DNA from: Candidatus Competibacteraceae bacterium
GTDB taxonomy: Bacteria > Pseudomonadota > Gammaproteobacteria > Competibacterales > Competibacteraceae
Assembly: GCA_003989085.1 (NCBI GenBank)
Contig: RXIV01000006.1
Location: 124,001 to 188,000 of the forward strand
Length of the DNA stretch: 64,000 bases
Direction of reading: 5' to 3'
The translations under genes were made by a program, and so were the position numbers. Under the pieces are notes generated by a model. That model saw only the letters and a program-made list of their open reading frames with translations. It did no database searches and was not told where the DNA came from. Positions 26,877-36,162 of the stretch are shown piece after piece (the stretch's first letter is position 1; each line of letters starts with the position of its first letter).

Positions 26877-27529
26877 ATCCATCTGAACCGGCAGGGTGGG
26901 CGGCTCCGGCAACGGATAGCGAGGCGCTGACCCGCTACTATCGCTGGCATGCCCGGCTGTATGACGCTACCCGCTGGAGCTTCCTGTTCGGGCGGGCGGC
27001 ATTGATAAACGCCTTGCCCCGGTTGCCCAACCCGCCGCGCAATATCCTGGAAATCGGCTGCGGCACCGGCGACAACCTGTTGCGGTTGGCCCGCCGCTTC
27101 CCCAAGGCCGCCGTGACGGGCCTGGATCTGTCAGCGGATATGCTGGCGCGGGCGCGGCGCAAGCTGGATCGGCATCCGTGGCGAATCACGCTGCTGCAAC
27201 AGCGCTATGAGCGGCCCCTGTCTCTGGAGCCGGTTTTCGATCTGATCGTTTTTTCCTACTGCCTGTCGATGATCAATCCCGGCTGGGAGCAGGCGCTGGC
27301 AGCGGCGCTCCAGGATTTACGGCCCGGTGGCGGGCTGGCGGTGGTGGATTTTCACGATAGCCGTTTTACCGGATTTCGGCGCTGGATGAGTATTAATCAT
27401 GTGCAGATGGAGGGTCATCTGCTGCCGCGTCTGACCGCGCTTTGTTCGCCGATCACGCAGACTGTCCATCAGGCCTACGGTGGCGGTTGGCGCTATTTCC
27501 AGTTCATCGGGCAAAAACCGGGCGGGTGA
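26873..27529 (+). CDS. btaB: SAM-dependent methyltransferase (BtaB-like)
   Basis: BtaB trimethylates the amino group of diacylglycerylhomoserine to give DGTS. The 218-residue protein has YYRWHARLYDATRWSFLFGR at its N-terminus, the SAM site ILEIGCGTGDNLLRLA near residue 57, VTGLDLSADML near 80, and FDLIVFSYCLSMINPGW and LRPGGGLAVVDFHDS further on. The function is assigned chiefly through the overlap with btaA. Other small methyltransferases share the same fold, so the exact number of methyl transfers cannot be read from the sequence. Confidence 0.78.
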   Translation: MNPSEPAGWAAPATDSEALTRYYRWHARLYDATRWSFLFGRAALINALPRLPNPPRNILEIGCGTGDNLLRLARRFPKAAVTGLDLSADMLARARRKLDRHPWRITLLQQRYERPLSLEPVFDLIVFSYCLSMINPGWEQALAAALQDLRPGGGLAVVDFHDSRFTGFRRWMSINHVQMEGHLLPRLTALCSPITQTVHQAYGGGWRYFQFIGQKPGG

Positions 27530-27533
27530 GATT

Positions 27534-28373
27534 ATGGCGTCCCTGCACTGTCGTTCCTTGTGGATTTCGGATGTGCATCTCGGCTTTAAGGAATGCAAGG
27601 CCGAGTTTCTGCTTGACTTTCTGCGGCAGAGCGACTGTGAACGGCTGTATCTGGCCGGCGATCTGATCGACTTCTGGAGCTTGCAACGCGGTGGACGCTG
27701 GCCGGCCTTGCACGGCGAGGTGCTAAAAACCATCCTAGCCAAGGCGCGGGCCGGAACGCGGGTGATCTATGTGCCAGGCAATCATGATGAAGTGGCGCGG
27801 GATTATTTCGGCCTGCGGGTCGGCGATATTGAAATTGCCCCGGAGATCATCCATCTCACTGCCGATGGCCGGCGTTTTCTGGTGACTCACGGTGATGAAT
27901 GCGACAGCGCGGTGCGTTGTGGCGGGCCATTGCTGAATGGATTGGGCGACTGGGCCTACGACCTGCTGCTGTTTCTCAACCGCTGGTATAACCGCTGGCG
28001 GCGACGGCTGAATTATCCCTATTGGTCGCTGGCTAATTTTCTCAAGCAGCGGATTGGCCGGGCGACCACCTATATTGCCCGGTTTGAAGCGGCGGCGGCG
28101 CATGAAGCGATGCGGCGCGGTCTGGACGGGGTGATCTGTGGACATATTCACCATGCCGCCCTGCGCGACATTCAGGGTGTGCTGTATTGCAATGATGGCG
28201 ACTGGGTGGAAAGCTGCACCGCGCTGGTGGAAGGTTTGGATGGGCGGCTGGAAATCCTGCGCTGGACTGATCAGCAAGCGGTGGTCATGGCGCGGGAACC
28301 CCGCAGTTTGCCGGAAACCGCACCGCTTCCAGAATGGGCGGCGGGGCGAACCTCAGCGATTAGACCGGCCTGA
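27534..28373 (+). CDS. LpxH-like metallophosphoesterase
   Basis: The 279-residue enzyme has the calcineurin-like metal sites in order: WISDVHLG, LAGDLIDFW, PGNHDE, VTHGDECD and GHIHH. The family includes UDP-2,3-diacylglucosamine hydrolase, but this protein is longer than LpxH and has a basic, aromatic insert (LNRWYNRWRRRLNYPYW), which might touch membranes. ATG 27534 lies 4 nt after the btaB stop. Position in the btaAB operon suggests a role in lipid head-group turnover, for example freeing diacylglycerol for BtaA; that is inference. Otherwise it could act on UDP-diacylglucosamine. Confidence 0.75.
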   Translation: MASLHCRSLWISDVHLGFKECKAEFLLDFLRQSDCERLYLAGDLIDFWSLQRGGRWPALHGEVLKTILAKARAGTRVIYVPGNHDEVARDYFGLRVGDIEIAPEIIHLTADGRRFLVTHGDECDSAVRCGGPLLNGLGDWAYDLLLFLNRWYNRWRRRLNYPYWSLANFLKQRIGRATTYIARFEAAAAHEAMRRGLDGVICGHIHHAALRDIQGVLYCNDGDWVESCTALVEGLDGRLEILRWTDQQAVVMAREPRSLPETAPLPEWAAGRTSAIRPA

Positions 28374-28442
28374 AATTTTATCCACAAACATTGGGAAAAC
28401 ACGGAAAATTAACGGCCCAGCCTTTTTAACCTTAAGCCGTTG

Positions 28443-29579
28443 ATGTCCACCTTCCTCGAACGCCAGAAATACCTGATTGATTACACGCTGTCCGCCCTGC
28501 GGCGGCGCAAGGCCCGTAACCTGGGCCTGCTGCTGGTTTACACCCTGCTGGTTTTCCTGTTCAGCTCGGTGCTGCTGCTGAGCCAGGGTCTGCGGCGCGA
28601 AGCAGCGGCGCTATTACAGGACGCGCCGGACGTGATCGTGCAGCGGTTGATTGCCGGGCGGCATGATTTACTGCCGGCTGCCTGGCTGGAGCCATTGCGC
28701 CGGATTCGCGGCGTCGGCGCAGTGCATGGCCGATTGTGGGGCTATTACTACGACCCGGTGGTCAAAGCCAACTACACAGTGATGGTTGCGCCGGAACGAG
28801 GGTTGGCGACCCACGATATCCTGATCGGCGCAACGCTGGCCCGGATTCGCCAACTCGGCATCGGTGACTATTTCAGCCTGCCTGCCGCGACCGGCCAAGC
28901 CCTGCCACTCAAGGTGGTCGGCATTCTTGATTCCGCTTCGGAACTGCTCAGCGCGGATTTGCTGTTGCTGTCCGAGGCCGGTTATCGAAGCCTGTTTAAC
29001 CCGCCACCCAATACCTTCACCGACGCAGTTCTGACGGTACGCAATCCCCGCGAGGCCCGTACCGTAGCCGAAAAAATCGCCTTGGCCTTACCCGGTAGCC
29101 GGCCCATTCTGCGGGCTGAGATGCTGCGAACCTACGACGCGGTATTCAACTGGCGCGAGGGAATGGTGTTCGTCACCCTGAGCGCGGTGCTGCTGGCGTT
29201 CGTGATTCTGGCCTGGGACCAGGCCGCCGGGCTGAGTGCTGAAGAACAGCGCGAGATCGGTATCCTCAAGGCTATCGGCTGGGAAACCGGCGACATTCTG
29301 CGGATGAAGCTGTGGGAAGGCGCGTTGCTGTCGCTGACCGCTTTTCTCACCGGCTATGTGCTGGCCTATTGGCAAGTCTTTTACGGCGGCGCCCGGTTGT
29401 TTGCGCCAGTGCTGAAAGGTTGGGCGGTGTTGTATCCCGACTTCCGGCTGACTCCGGCAGTGGATGTGCAACAGGTGCTGGCGCTGCTGGCGGTGACCGT
29501 GCTGCCCTACATCGTTGCCACCCTGATTCCGATCTGGCGGGCGGCGACCACTGATCCTGATGCGGTGATGCGCGGATGA
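28443..29579 (+). CDS. FtsX/MacB-type ABC transporter permease
   Basis: The 378-residue permease has an N-terminal membrane segment (about 28-48), a long periplasmic domain (about 55-235), and three C-terminal membrane segments around residues 240-375, which is the type VII (FtsX/LolC/MacB) topology. The coupling region LSAEEQREIGILKAIGWETGDILRM is characteristic. The C-terminus IPIWRAATTDPDAVMRG is likewise typical of the family. Its stop overlaps the ATPase gene. Type VII systems usually pull lipids, lipoproteins or peptides from the inner membrane rather than import solutes. The substrate is unknown. Confidence 0.85.
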   Translation: MSTFLERQKYLIDYTLSALRRRKARNLGLLLVYTLLVFLFSSVLLLSQGLRREAAALLQDAPDVIVQRLIAGRHDLLPAAWLEPLRRIRGVGAVHGRLWGYYYDPVVKANYTVMVAPERGLATHDILIGATLARIRQLGIGDYFSLPAATGQALPLKVVGILDSASELLSADLLLLSEAGYRSLFNPPPNTFTDAVLTVRNPREARTVAEKIALALPGSRPILRAEMLRTYDAVFNWREGMVFVTLSAVLLAFVILAWDQAAGLSAEEQREIGILKAIGWETGDILRMKLWEGALLSLTAFLTGYVLAYWQVFYGGARLFAPVLKGWAVLYPDFRLTPAVDVQQVLALLAVTVLPYIVATLIPIWRAATTDPDAVMRG

Positions 29580-30259
29580 TCGAATTGACCGAAGTCAGTA
29601 AGGTTTTCCACGAGGGCCGACCCAACCAGTGCCAAGCTTTACGCGAGGTTAGCCTGACGCTGGAACGCGGCGGGATTACGGTGTTCAGGGGGCCGAGCGG
29701 GTCTGGCAAAACCACGCTGCTGACTCTGGTCGGCTGCCTGGCGCGGCCCACTGCCGGGCGGATTCGTCTGGACGGCCAGTTGCTCTCCAACCTGCCAGAA
29801 CGGTTCCTGACCGAAGTGCGGCGACATACCTTCGGCTTCGTGTTCCAGCAGTTCAATCTGATTCGAGGCTTGACTGTTTTAGAGAATGTGATGCTGCCGG
29901 CGTATCCGTTGGGCCGGCCTTATCGCGAGCTGCGGGCGGCGGCGCAGATTCTGCTGGAGCAGTTTGGCATCGGTGAAAAAGCGGATAACCGGATCGAATG
30001 GCTGTCCGGCGGCGAAGCGCAACGCACTGCACTGGCTCGCGCCTTGATCAATGATCCAGTGATGGTGATTGCCGATGAACCCACCGCCAATCTCGATAGC
30101 GCCCGGTCGCGGGAGGTGTTGACGCTACTCGGCGAGCTGGCGTTGCAGGGGCGAACGATTTTGATCAGCAGCCATGACCCGCTGGTGTTTGCTGCGAATC
30201 ATGTGAAGCGGTTAATTGAATTGCGCGATGGGTGCATTGCCGGAGACTGTCCATGCTGA
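29576..30259 (+). CDS. LolD/MacB-type ABC transporter ATPase
   Basis: This is a 227-residue nucleotide-binding subunit: Walker A GPSGSGKTTLL near residue 40, Q-loop FVFQQFNLIRGLTVLENV near 88, signature LSGGEAQRTALARAL near 142, Walker B VMVIADEPTANLDSA near 162 and H-loop SSHDP near 200. The NLIRGLTVLENVMLP segment places it in the LolD/MacB group that pairs with FtsX-type permeases such as its upstream neighbour. The stop overlaps the next gene. Confidence 0.93.
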   Translation: MIELTEVSKVFHEGRPNQCQALREVSLTLERGGITVFRGPSGSGKTTLLTLVGCLARPTAGRIRLDGQLLSNLPERFLTEVRRHTFGFVFQQFNLIRGLTVLENVMLPAYPLGRPYRELRAAAQILLEQFGIGEKADNRIEWLSGGEAQRTALARALINDPVMVIADEPTANLDSARSREVLTLLGELALQGRTILISSHDPLVFAANHVKRLIELRDGCIAGDCPC

Positions 30260-31251
30260 TTACACCAGCTATTGTCGCCTTGCACGGTATTGCCTTGAGC
30301 GTTGCCGGAACGGTGTTGTTAGCCAGTGGTTTTGCCGGGCGTATTTTGCGGCGCTGGGATATTAACAGCGGCAGCGAATTGCAGTTGCGCTTGGAACGCC
30401 GCACCTATCTGATTTCGACCTTGCTTGGTTTTTCCTTAGGCGCTGAGCTGCTGTCGCTGTTACTGTTTGTGCAAACCGCTGAAAGTCTATCCAGTCAGTT
30501 TATTGGGGCAATGTGCGCAACTGGAGTTCTCAATATTAACCACTTCGGTTTTCCCACATTGTTGCTGAAGATTGCAGTGTTTTTTCTGGCGGCAGTCTGG
30601 CTTTTATTGAACTGGGTCGATAATCAAGGCCGCGATTATCCATTAGTGCGACTGAAATATGGCCTGTTATTGCTGATTGCGCCACTAACGGTTATGGAAT
30701 TGGCAATGCAGACCGCTTATTTTCTGGGACTGACGCCGGAAGTGATTACTTCCTGTTGTGGATCGTTATTCAGTGCCGAAAATCAAAGCGTAGCGGCAGA
30801 GTTGGCTGGGTTGCCGCCAAAGCCGGCTATGCTTGGATTCTATATCATGGCGGGCTTGATTATAGCGGTGGGTTTAGCTTTTTTGCGTCGACTTTGGTGG
30901 GGACCACTATTCGCGATAGGTTGCCTATTAGGCTTTGGTGTCGCTATTGTGGCAATTATCGGCTTTCTGTCGCTGTATGTGTACGAAAACCCTCATCATC
31001 ATTGCCCTTTCTGTTTGCTGAAAGCAGGCTATGATTCTGTGGGTTATGCACTGTATCTGCCATTGTTTGCGGCGACCGCCTTTGGTCTCAGTGCTGGAAT
31101 TATTGCGCCATTTCACCGGATTGCCAGCCTGCACAAGGTGGTTCCCGGCGCAGTCCGGCGCTTGAGTTGGCTGGCGCTGCTGGGATTTGGCTGGTTTTAT
31201 GCGCTGTCAACCTGGTTGATACTGCGCTCCCATCTGGTGCTATTGGGTTAA
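30253..31251 (+). CDS. Polytopic membrane protein with conserved Cys/His motifs
   Basis: The 332-residue protein has about eight hydrophobic segments. Distinctive features are Cys88 in FIGAMCATGVLN, the pair Cys168-Cys169 in CCGSLF, and His248-250 with Cys251 and Cys254 in PHHHCPFCLLK. These Cys and His sites sit at membrane borders and could bind metal or carry out thiol redox chemistry. ATG 30253 with GGAG upstream overlaps the end of the ATPase gene, so it is part of the ABC operon. I recall similar proteins beside FtsX-type transporters, sometimes with NosL-type copper proteins, but no function is established to my knowledge. Confidence 0.65.
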   Translation: MLITPAIVALHGIALSVAGTVLLASGFAGRILRRWDINSGSELQLRLERRTYLISTLLGFSLGAELLSLLLFVQTAESLSSQFIGAMCATGVLNINHFGFPTLLLKIAVFFLAAVWLLLNWVDNQGRDYPLVRLKYGLLLLIAPLTVMELAMQTAYFLGLTPEVITSCCGSLFSAENQSVAAELAGLPPKPAMLGFYIMAGLIIAVGLAFLRRLWWGPLFAIGCLLGFGVAIVAIIGFLSLYVYENPHHHCPFCLLKAGYDSVGYALYLPLFAATAFGLSAGIIAPFHRIASLHKVVPGAVRRLSWLALLGFGWFYALSTWLILRSHLVLLG

Positions 31252-31299
31252 GGATTGCCAAGCGTAGAATTTAGTGATTCATAGTGAGTTGACCTGATT

Positions 31300-31832
31300 A
31301 GAGAGGTCTGACTCATGAGCCAACGCTGTGCGCGGCGCGACGACTAATGGAAATGGATTCAACCAAGAAAGCCGGGTCGCGAAGACACGGTCGGTTTTAC
31401 CGCTGGGGGCCAAGACGAAGCCCTCGGACGCAGCACAGATGAATTGAGTACCAAAACCATCCTAATTGATGGATACCCTGGCTTCCTGTTGATGGCGGGG
31501 CAAACCCACGATCTGAGCGGCGCGGATGAGTTTTTGCCTAATCTTGAGGCTAAATCTCTGTGGGTAGACAAGGTTTATAACGTCAACGTGCGTGTTTTGA
31601 GCTGTTGCAGAACACGGGCGTGACGGCAGTCATCTCTCCAAAAAGTAACCGCATCAAGCCACGCGAATACGATAAGAAACTGTACGCAGCGCGGCGTCTG
31701 ATCAAGAATTTCTTCTGTAAACTCAAGTAATACCATGCTATTGCCACCCGCTACGACAAAGCCGATCGCCATTTCTTGGCGGCAGTTTATCTTGTTTCAT
31801 CCAGCGTCTGGCTTAATTCAAAGCACCTCCTA
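31300..31832 (+). pseudogene. Remnant of an IS5-family transposase
   Basis: In broken frames the plus strand reads EALGRSTDELSTKTILID, then LMAGQTHDLSGADEFLP with LEAKSLWVDKVY, then TAVISPKSNRIKPREYDK, and finally YHAIATRYDKADRHFLAAVYL. These match in order the central and C-terminal parts of IS5-group (ISL2/IS1031-like) DDE transposases. Stop codons and frameshifts interrupt it, and the N-terminal third is largely missing. TTCAAAGCACCTCC at the right end and GAGGTC at about 31303 may be decayed terminal repeats. It separates the ABC operon from galE. Confidence 0.8.
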
Positions 31833-31963
31833 GACTCTTTAATCAGCCGTTATGAATTTGATGGTTTGGTCTAATATCCAAGGTTATAGCGATACCGGTT
31901 TTTGAACCGGAAGTGAAAGTTCTGGATCGATCATAGATTCCAACCACCATCAGGATATTGCTC

Positions 31964-32932
31964 ATGCGCGTACTTGTCGTCGGTGGAGCTGGGTATATCG
32001 GCTCGCACATGGTCAAGCTGCTGAACTTGCGCGGCTTTGAAGTCACGGTGCTCGACAATCTCGCCAACGGCCACCGCGATGCAGTGCAGGGAGCGCGGTT
32101 TGTGCTGGGCGACTTGTACGAACGGGAGATTCTTGACCGGTTGTTCGGGGAAACCCACTTTGACGGAGTGATGCATTTTGCCTCCTACATCCAGGTTGGC
32201 GAGTCGGTGCGCGAGCCGGCCAAGTATTACCGCAATAATGTGTTCAAGACTCAGAATTTACTGGATGTAATGGTGGCGCACCGAGTGTGCAACTTTATTT
32301 TCTCCTCCACCGCCGCGATTTTCGGCGAACCGATCCACATTCCAATGGCTGAAGACCATCCCAAACAACCGATGAATCCCTATGGGCGCGGCAAATGGAT
32401 GGTCGAGCAGATGCTGGAAGACTACGACACGGCTTACGGACTCAGGTCGACGTGCCTGCGCTATTTCAACGCTGCTGGGGCTGATCCTGATGGCGAGCTG
32501 GGGGAGCGCCATGACCCGGAAACCCACCTGATTCCTCTGGCGCTGCAAGTCGCGTCTGGCCGCCGCCCGTCGATCACCGTGTTTGGCGATGATTACGCCA
32601 CCCCGGACGGTACTTGTATCCGCGACTACATTCACGTCAACGATCTCGGCGAAGCGCACTGGTTGGCCTTGCAGCGGTTATGGGAGGGCGGCAGCAGCAC
32701 GGCTTATAACCTTGGCAATGGTCATGGCTTCTCGGTGCGGGAAGTCATTGACACTGCCCGCGCCGTGACTGGACGAGAGATTCCGGTGGAATACGGCCAG
32801 CGGCGACCGGGCGATCCGGCGCGGCTCGTAGCGGATGCCCGGCGGGCACAGGCAGAACTGGGTTGGAAACCGCGCCGCGCCGATCTGGCGACGATCATCA
32901 CCGATGCCTGGCGCTGGGAAGTAGGGCGTTAG
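31964..32932 (+). CDS. galE: UDP-glucose 4-epimerase
   Basis: GalE interconverts UDP-glucose and UDP-galactose using bound NAD. The 322-residue short-chain dehydrogenase-type enzyme has GGAGYIGSH near residue 8 for NAD binding, the Ser in FSSTAAIFG, and the catalytic pair NPYGRGKWMVE (Tyr-x-x-x-Lys) near residue 143. ATG 31964 with AGGA upstream starts directly with MRVLVVGGAGYIG. It is likely monocistronic, following the IS remnant. Confidence 0.94.
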   Translation: MRVLVVGGAGYIGSHMVKLLNLRGFEVTVLDNLANGHRDAVQGARFVLGDLYEREILDRLFGETHFDGVMHFASYIQVGESVREPAKYYRNNVFKTQNLLDVMVAHRVCNFIFSSTAAIFGEPIHIPMAEDHPKQPMNPYGRGKWMVEQMLEDYDTAYGLRSTCLRYFNAAGADPDGELGERHDPETHLIPLALQVASGRRPSITVFGDDYATPDGTCIRDYIHVNDLGEAHWLALQRLWEGGSSTAYNLGNGHGFSVREVIDTARAVTGREIPVEYGQRRPGDPARLVADARRAQAELGWKPRRADLATIITDAWRWEVGR

Positions 32933-32992
32933 AATGCCTTCTTCCGCCCTGATCTCGGCCATGCAATCTTGCTCTTGCTCGTAAGGAACAAA

Positions 32993-35791
32993 ATGCGTGC
33001 TTTGCTGGCGATGATTCGTAGCATCATCACTACATTGCTGAGCAGAACATGGCGCTCCCGATCGCTGGAGCGTGAGCAATTGTTCCGCACCCTGTTCGAA
33101 CAGTCGGACGATGCCAATCTGCTGCTGGACGATAAATACTTTTTTGATTGCAACGAGGCCACCGTCCGCCTGTTGCGAGCGGCCAATCGGGAACAGGTGC
33201 TGAGTCGGCAACCTGCCGAATTGTCGCCAGAGTTTCAGCCTGATGGCCGGCGATCAATCGAAAAGGCGCAGGAACTCATGACGGCGGCTTTTCGGGAAGG
33301 CAGCCAGCGCTTCGAGTGGATGCATCGCCGTCTGGATGGCAGCACACTGTGGGCCGAGGTGTTGTTGACAGCGATTCCGTGGCGGGGACGGCGCATTCTG
33401 CACACCACCTGGCGCGACATCACTCAGCGTAAACAAGCTGAGGCAGCCCTGTTGGCTAATGAAACCCGCTTTCGCGATCTGGCGGCGCTGGCCTCCGACT
33501 GGTTCTGGGAACAGGACGACCAGTTTCGCTTCACCTATTTCTCGGTGGGCGGCGCCACCCGCAGTCTGGAATTAGCTGGCATCGATCCCGCTACCTTGAT
33601 TGGCAAGACCCGTTGGGAAATCACCACCGACCTGACCCCGGAGCAATGGGCGGCTCACCGCGCCCTGCTGGACGCCCATTTGCCATTCCGGAATCTGGAA
33701 TATCGCGTTTGCCTCAAGTCCGGCGAGGATCGCGGATTCAGTATCAGTGGAATGCCTCGCTATGACGCTGAGGGCCGGTTTATCGGTTATCACGGCACCG
33801 GCCGCGACATTACCGAACGGCGGCGGCTGGAGGAAACATTGTCCAGCCGAATTGTGGCGCTGACCCGGCCACTGGATGAGGAAGGCGGCGTTGAATTCGA
33901 GGATTTGTTCAACGTGGAACAGATCCAGCAACTACAGGATCTGTTTGCCCGAGCGACGGGTGTGGCTTCGATTATTACCCGCACCAACGGCGTGCCGATC
34001 ACGCGGCCCAGCAATTTCTGCCGGCTATGCGAACACCTGATCCGAAAGACTGCTCTGGGAGTCGGTAATTGCTACCGTTCAGACGCTACCCTTGGCCGAT
34101 ATAATCCGCAAGGTCCAACCGTCCAGCCCTGCCTGAGCGGTGGGCTGTGGGACGCCGGAGCCAGCATCACCGTCGGCGGTAGACATATCGCCAACTGGCT
34201 GATCGGCCAAGTTCGCGATCCAACCCAAAGCGACGCTGGAATCCGGCAATACGCCCGCGAGATTGGCGCGGAGGAACAGGCGTTCCTTGCTGCGTTTCAC
34301 GAAGTGCCCACCATGTCCCGGGAACAGTTCCAGCAGGTGGCCGAAACGCTGTTTGTCCTGGCCAGGCAGTTATCCACTCTGGCGTATCAGAATATCCAGC
34401 AAGCGCGGTTTATTGCAGATCGTGAACGGGCTGAGCAACGTAGTGAACGCTTAGCCTGTTACGACGCCCTCACCGGGTTGCCCAACCGGGCGTTGCTGGC
34501 GCAGCGGGCAACACTGGCCCTGGCGCTGGCGGCGCGACAGGGTGAGTCATTGGCAGTACTGCTTCTCGACCTGGATCGCTTCAAGGAGATCAACGACTCG
34601 CTGGGTCATGTCGCCGGCGATACTCTGCTAGTCGAGACCGCCCAGCGGCTCCGCGACCTGATTCGGGAGACAGATACTGCCTCCCGCCAAGGTGGCGATG
34701 AATTCGTGCTGCTGCTGCCAGAGACTGATCTGGATGGGGCGCGGCGGGTGGCCGACAAGTTGTTGGTGGCCTTTCGCCAGCCGTTCGTGATTGCCAACCA
34801 TCGCCTGCGCGTTACCTTGTCAGTCGGCATCGCTTTGTACCCGGCTGACGGCGCCAACTTTGGCGAATTGCTTCAGAATGCTGACACCGCGTTGTATCGG
34901 GCCAAACAGGATGGGCGCAATACCCAGGTGCGCTATGCCCGGGAAATGAATATCGCCGGTGCGGCGCGGTTGGTGCTGGAAACAGAATTGCGCCAGGCCA
35001 TTGAAGCCGGCCAGTTGCGAGTTTATTACCAGCCCAAGCTGCGACTGGCCGATGGCGCGCTAGTGGGCGCCGAAGCGCTGGTGCGCTGGCAACATCCCGA
35101 ACGTGGTCTGATTCCGCCGAATCACTTCATTCCAATGGCGGAAGCCAGCGATCTGATTGTAGCGCTCGGTGACTGGATGCTGGCGGAAGTGTGTCAGCAA
35201 CTGGCTGCCTGGCGCGACGCCGGCCTGCCGTCTCTGACCGTAGCCGTCAATCTGGCGGCCCGCCATTTCCGTGAACCGGGCTGCGCCGCCCACATTAAAA
35301 ACCTATTGGCTGCTCACCGCTTGATGCCGCAAATGCTGGAACTGGAATTGACCGAATCCACCCTGCTTGAAACCGGCGCACAAACGATGGAAACGCTACG
35401 GGCGCTGCAACGGCTGGGCATCGGACTGGCGATTGATGATTTTGGCACCGGGTACTCCAGTTTGGGTTATCTCAAGCGTCTGCCTATTACAGCGCTGAAG
35501 ATCGACCAGAGCTTCGTGCGTGACCTGGCGCACGACCCGGACAGCCGCATTTTCGCCAAAACCATTGTTGCGCTGGGTCATGGTCTGGGATTGGCGGTGG
35601 TGGCGGAGGGAGTGGAAACCGATAGCCAGCGGCGTATCCTGCTCGAACAGGGCTGTGATCTAGCTCAGGGTTATCTGTTCAGCCACCCACTGCCGGCAGT
35701 GGAGTTTATCGCATGGCAGATAAATCGAAATGCGGAATCACTGGATGGTCAATACGCAGAAAGACGGGTTTCAGCTAGTGTTACAGGCTGA
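32993..35791 (+). CDS. PAS-PAS-PocR-GGDEF-EAL cyclic-di-GMP protein
   Basis: The 932-residue protein starts at ATG 32993, with AAGGA before it. Domains in order: PAS about 27-155 (LFEQSDDANLLLDD), PAS about 158-275, a PocR ligand-sensing domain about 300-480 with Cys residues in FCRLCEHLIRKTALGVGNCY, GGDEF near residue 566 with an intact GGDEF motif, and EAL near 694 with an intact EALVRW and DDFGTGYSSLGYL. Both catalytic halves look active, so it could make and degrade c-di-GMP, with the balance set by the sensors. No membrane segment is evident. Two PilZ genes lie immediately downstream in the opposite orientation. Confidence 0.9.
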   Translation: MRALLAMIRSIITTLLSRTWRSRSLEREQLFRTLFEQSDDANLLLDDKYFFDCNEATVRLLRAANREQVLSRQPAELSPEFQPDGRRSIEKAQELMTAAFREGSQRFEWMHRRLDGSTLWAEVLLTAIPWRGRRILHTTWRDITQRKQAEAALLANETRFRDLAALASDWFWEQDDQFRFTYFSVGGATRSLELAGIDPATLIGKTRWEITTDLTPEQWAAHRALLDAHLPFRNLEYRVCLKSGEDRGFSISGMPRYDAEGRFIGYHGTGRDITERRRLEETLSSRIVALTRPLDEEGGVEFEDLFNVEQIQQLQDLFARATGVASIITRTNGVPITRPSNFCRLCEHLIRKTALGVGNCYRSDATLGRYNPQGPTVQPCLSGGLWDAGASITVGGRHIANWLIGQVRDPTQSDAGIRQYAREIGAEEQAFLAAFHEVPTMSREQFQQVAETLFVLARQLSTLAYQNIQQARFIADRERAEQRSERLACYDALTGLPNRALLAQRATLALALAARQGESLAVLLLDLDRFKEINDSLGHVAGDTLLVETAQRLRDLIRETDTASRQGGDEFVLLLPETDLDGARRVADKLLVAFRQPFVIANHRLRVTLSVGIALYPADGANFGELLQNADTALYRAKQDGRNTQVRYAREMNIAGAARLVLETELRQAIEAGQLRVYYQPKLRLADGALVGAEALVRWQHPERGLIPPNHFIPMAEASDLIVALGDWMLAEVCQQLAAWRDAGLPSLTVAVNLAARHFREPGCAAHIKNLLAAHRLMPQMLELELTESTLLETGAQTMETLRALQRLGIGLAIDDFGTGYSSLGYLKRLPITALKIDQSFVRDLAHDPDSRIFAKTIVALGHGLGLAVVAEGVETDSQRRILLEQGCDLAQGYLFSHPLPAVEFIAWQINRNAESLDGQYAERRVSASVTG

Positions 35792-35826
35792 AATTCATGC
35801 TGTTAAAGCTGAATTTATACAGTCGC

Positions 35827-36159
35827 TTATGACCACATCGGATAACGCTGATGTAGGTAGCGTTGTTCCGCCAAGAGTACGGCGAAGGGAATCTCCCGGT
35901 GGAGGTAGAGTGCGGCTTCACCACTTTGCACCCGCACTACGGTGCCCTCAATAAGAATCGGCGCATTACGCCGGCAGTGAAGAACCCCCTTGACCAGATC
36001 ATGCGGTTCAGGAAACGGGCCATCTGGAATGGCGTAGCGCAAGCCCCGCGCCGAAATATCCAGCACCGCATAGATTCGATCCGCGTCATGGAACTTTGGC
36101 CGTTCCGATAACGGATAGCGAATGCGATGATGCTGCCGCTTTTCCTGATCAGAAGGCAT
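35827..36159 (-). CDS. PilZ-domain protein 1
   Basis: The 110-residue single-domain protein has the PilZ c-di-GMP signature: RQHHR at residues 8-12 (RxxxR) and DISARGLRY near residue 34 ((D/N)xSxxG). It is 3 nt downstream of a second PilZ gene with similar layout (both end with PFxVLxxEQRYL or ERYL), so a duplication is likely. It converges with the GGDEF-EAL gene, a natural source of the ligand. Confidence 0.85.
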   Translation of the reverse strand: MPSDQEKRQHHRIRYPLSERPKFHDADRIYAVLDISARGLRYAIPDGPFPEPHDLVKGVLHCRRNAPILIEGTVVRVQSGEAALYLHREIPFAVLLAEQRYLHQRYPMWS

Positions 36160-36162
36160 GGA

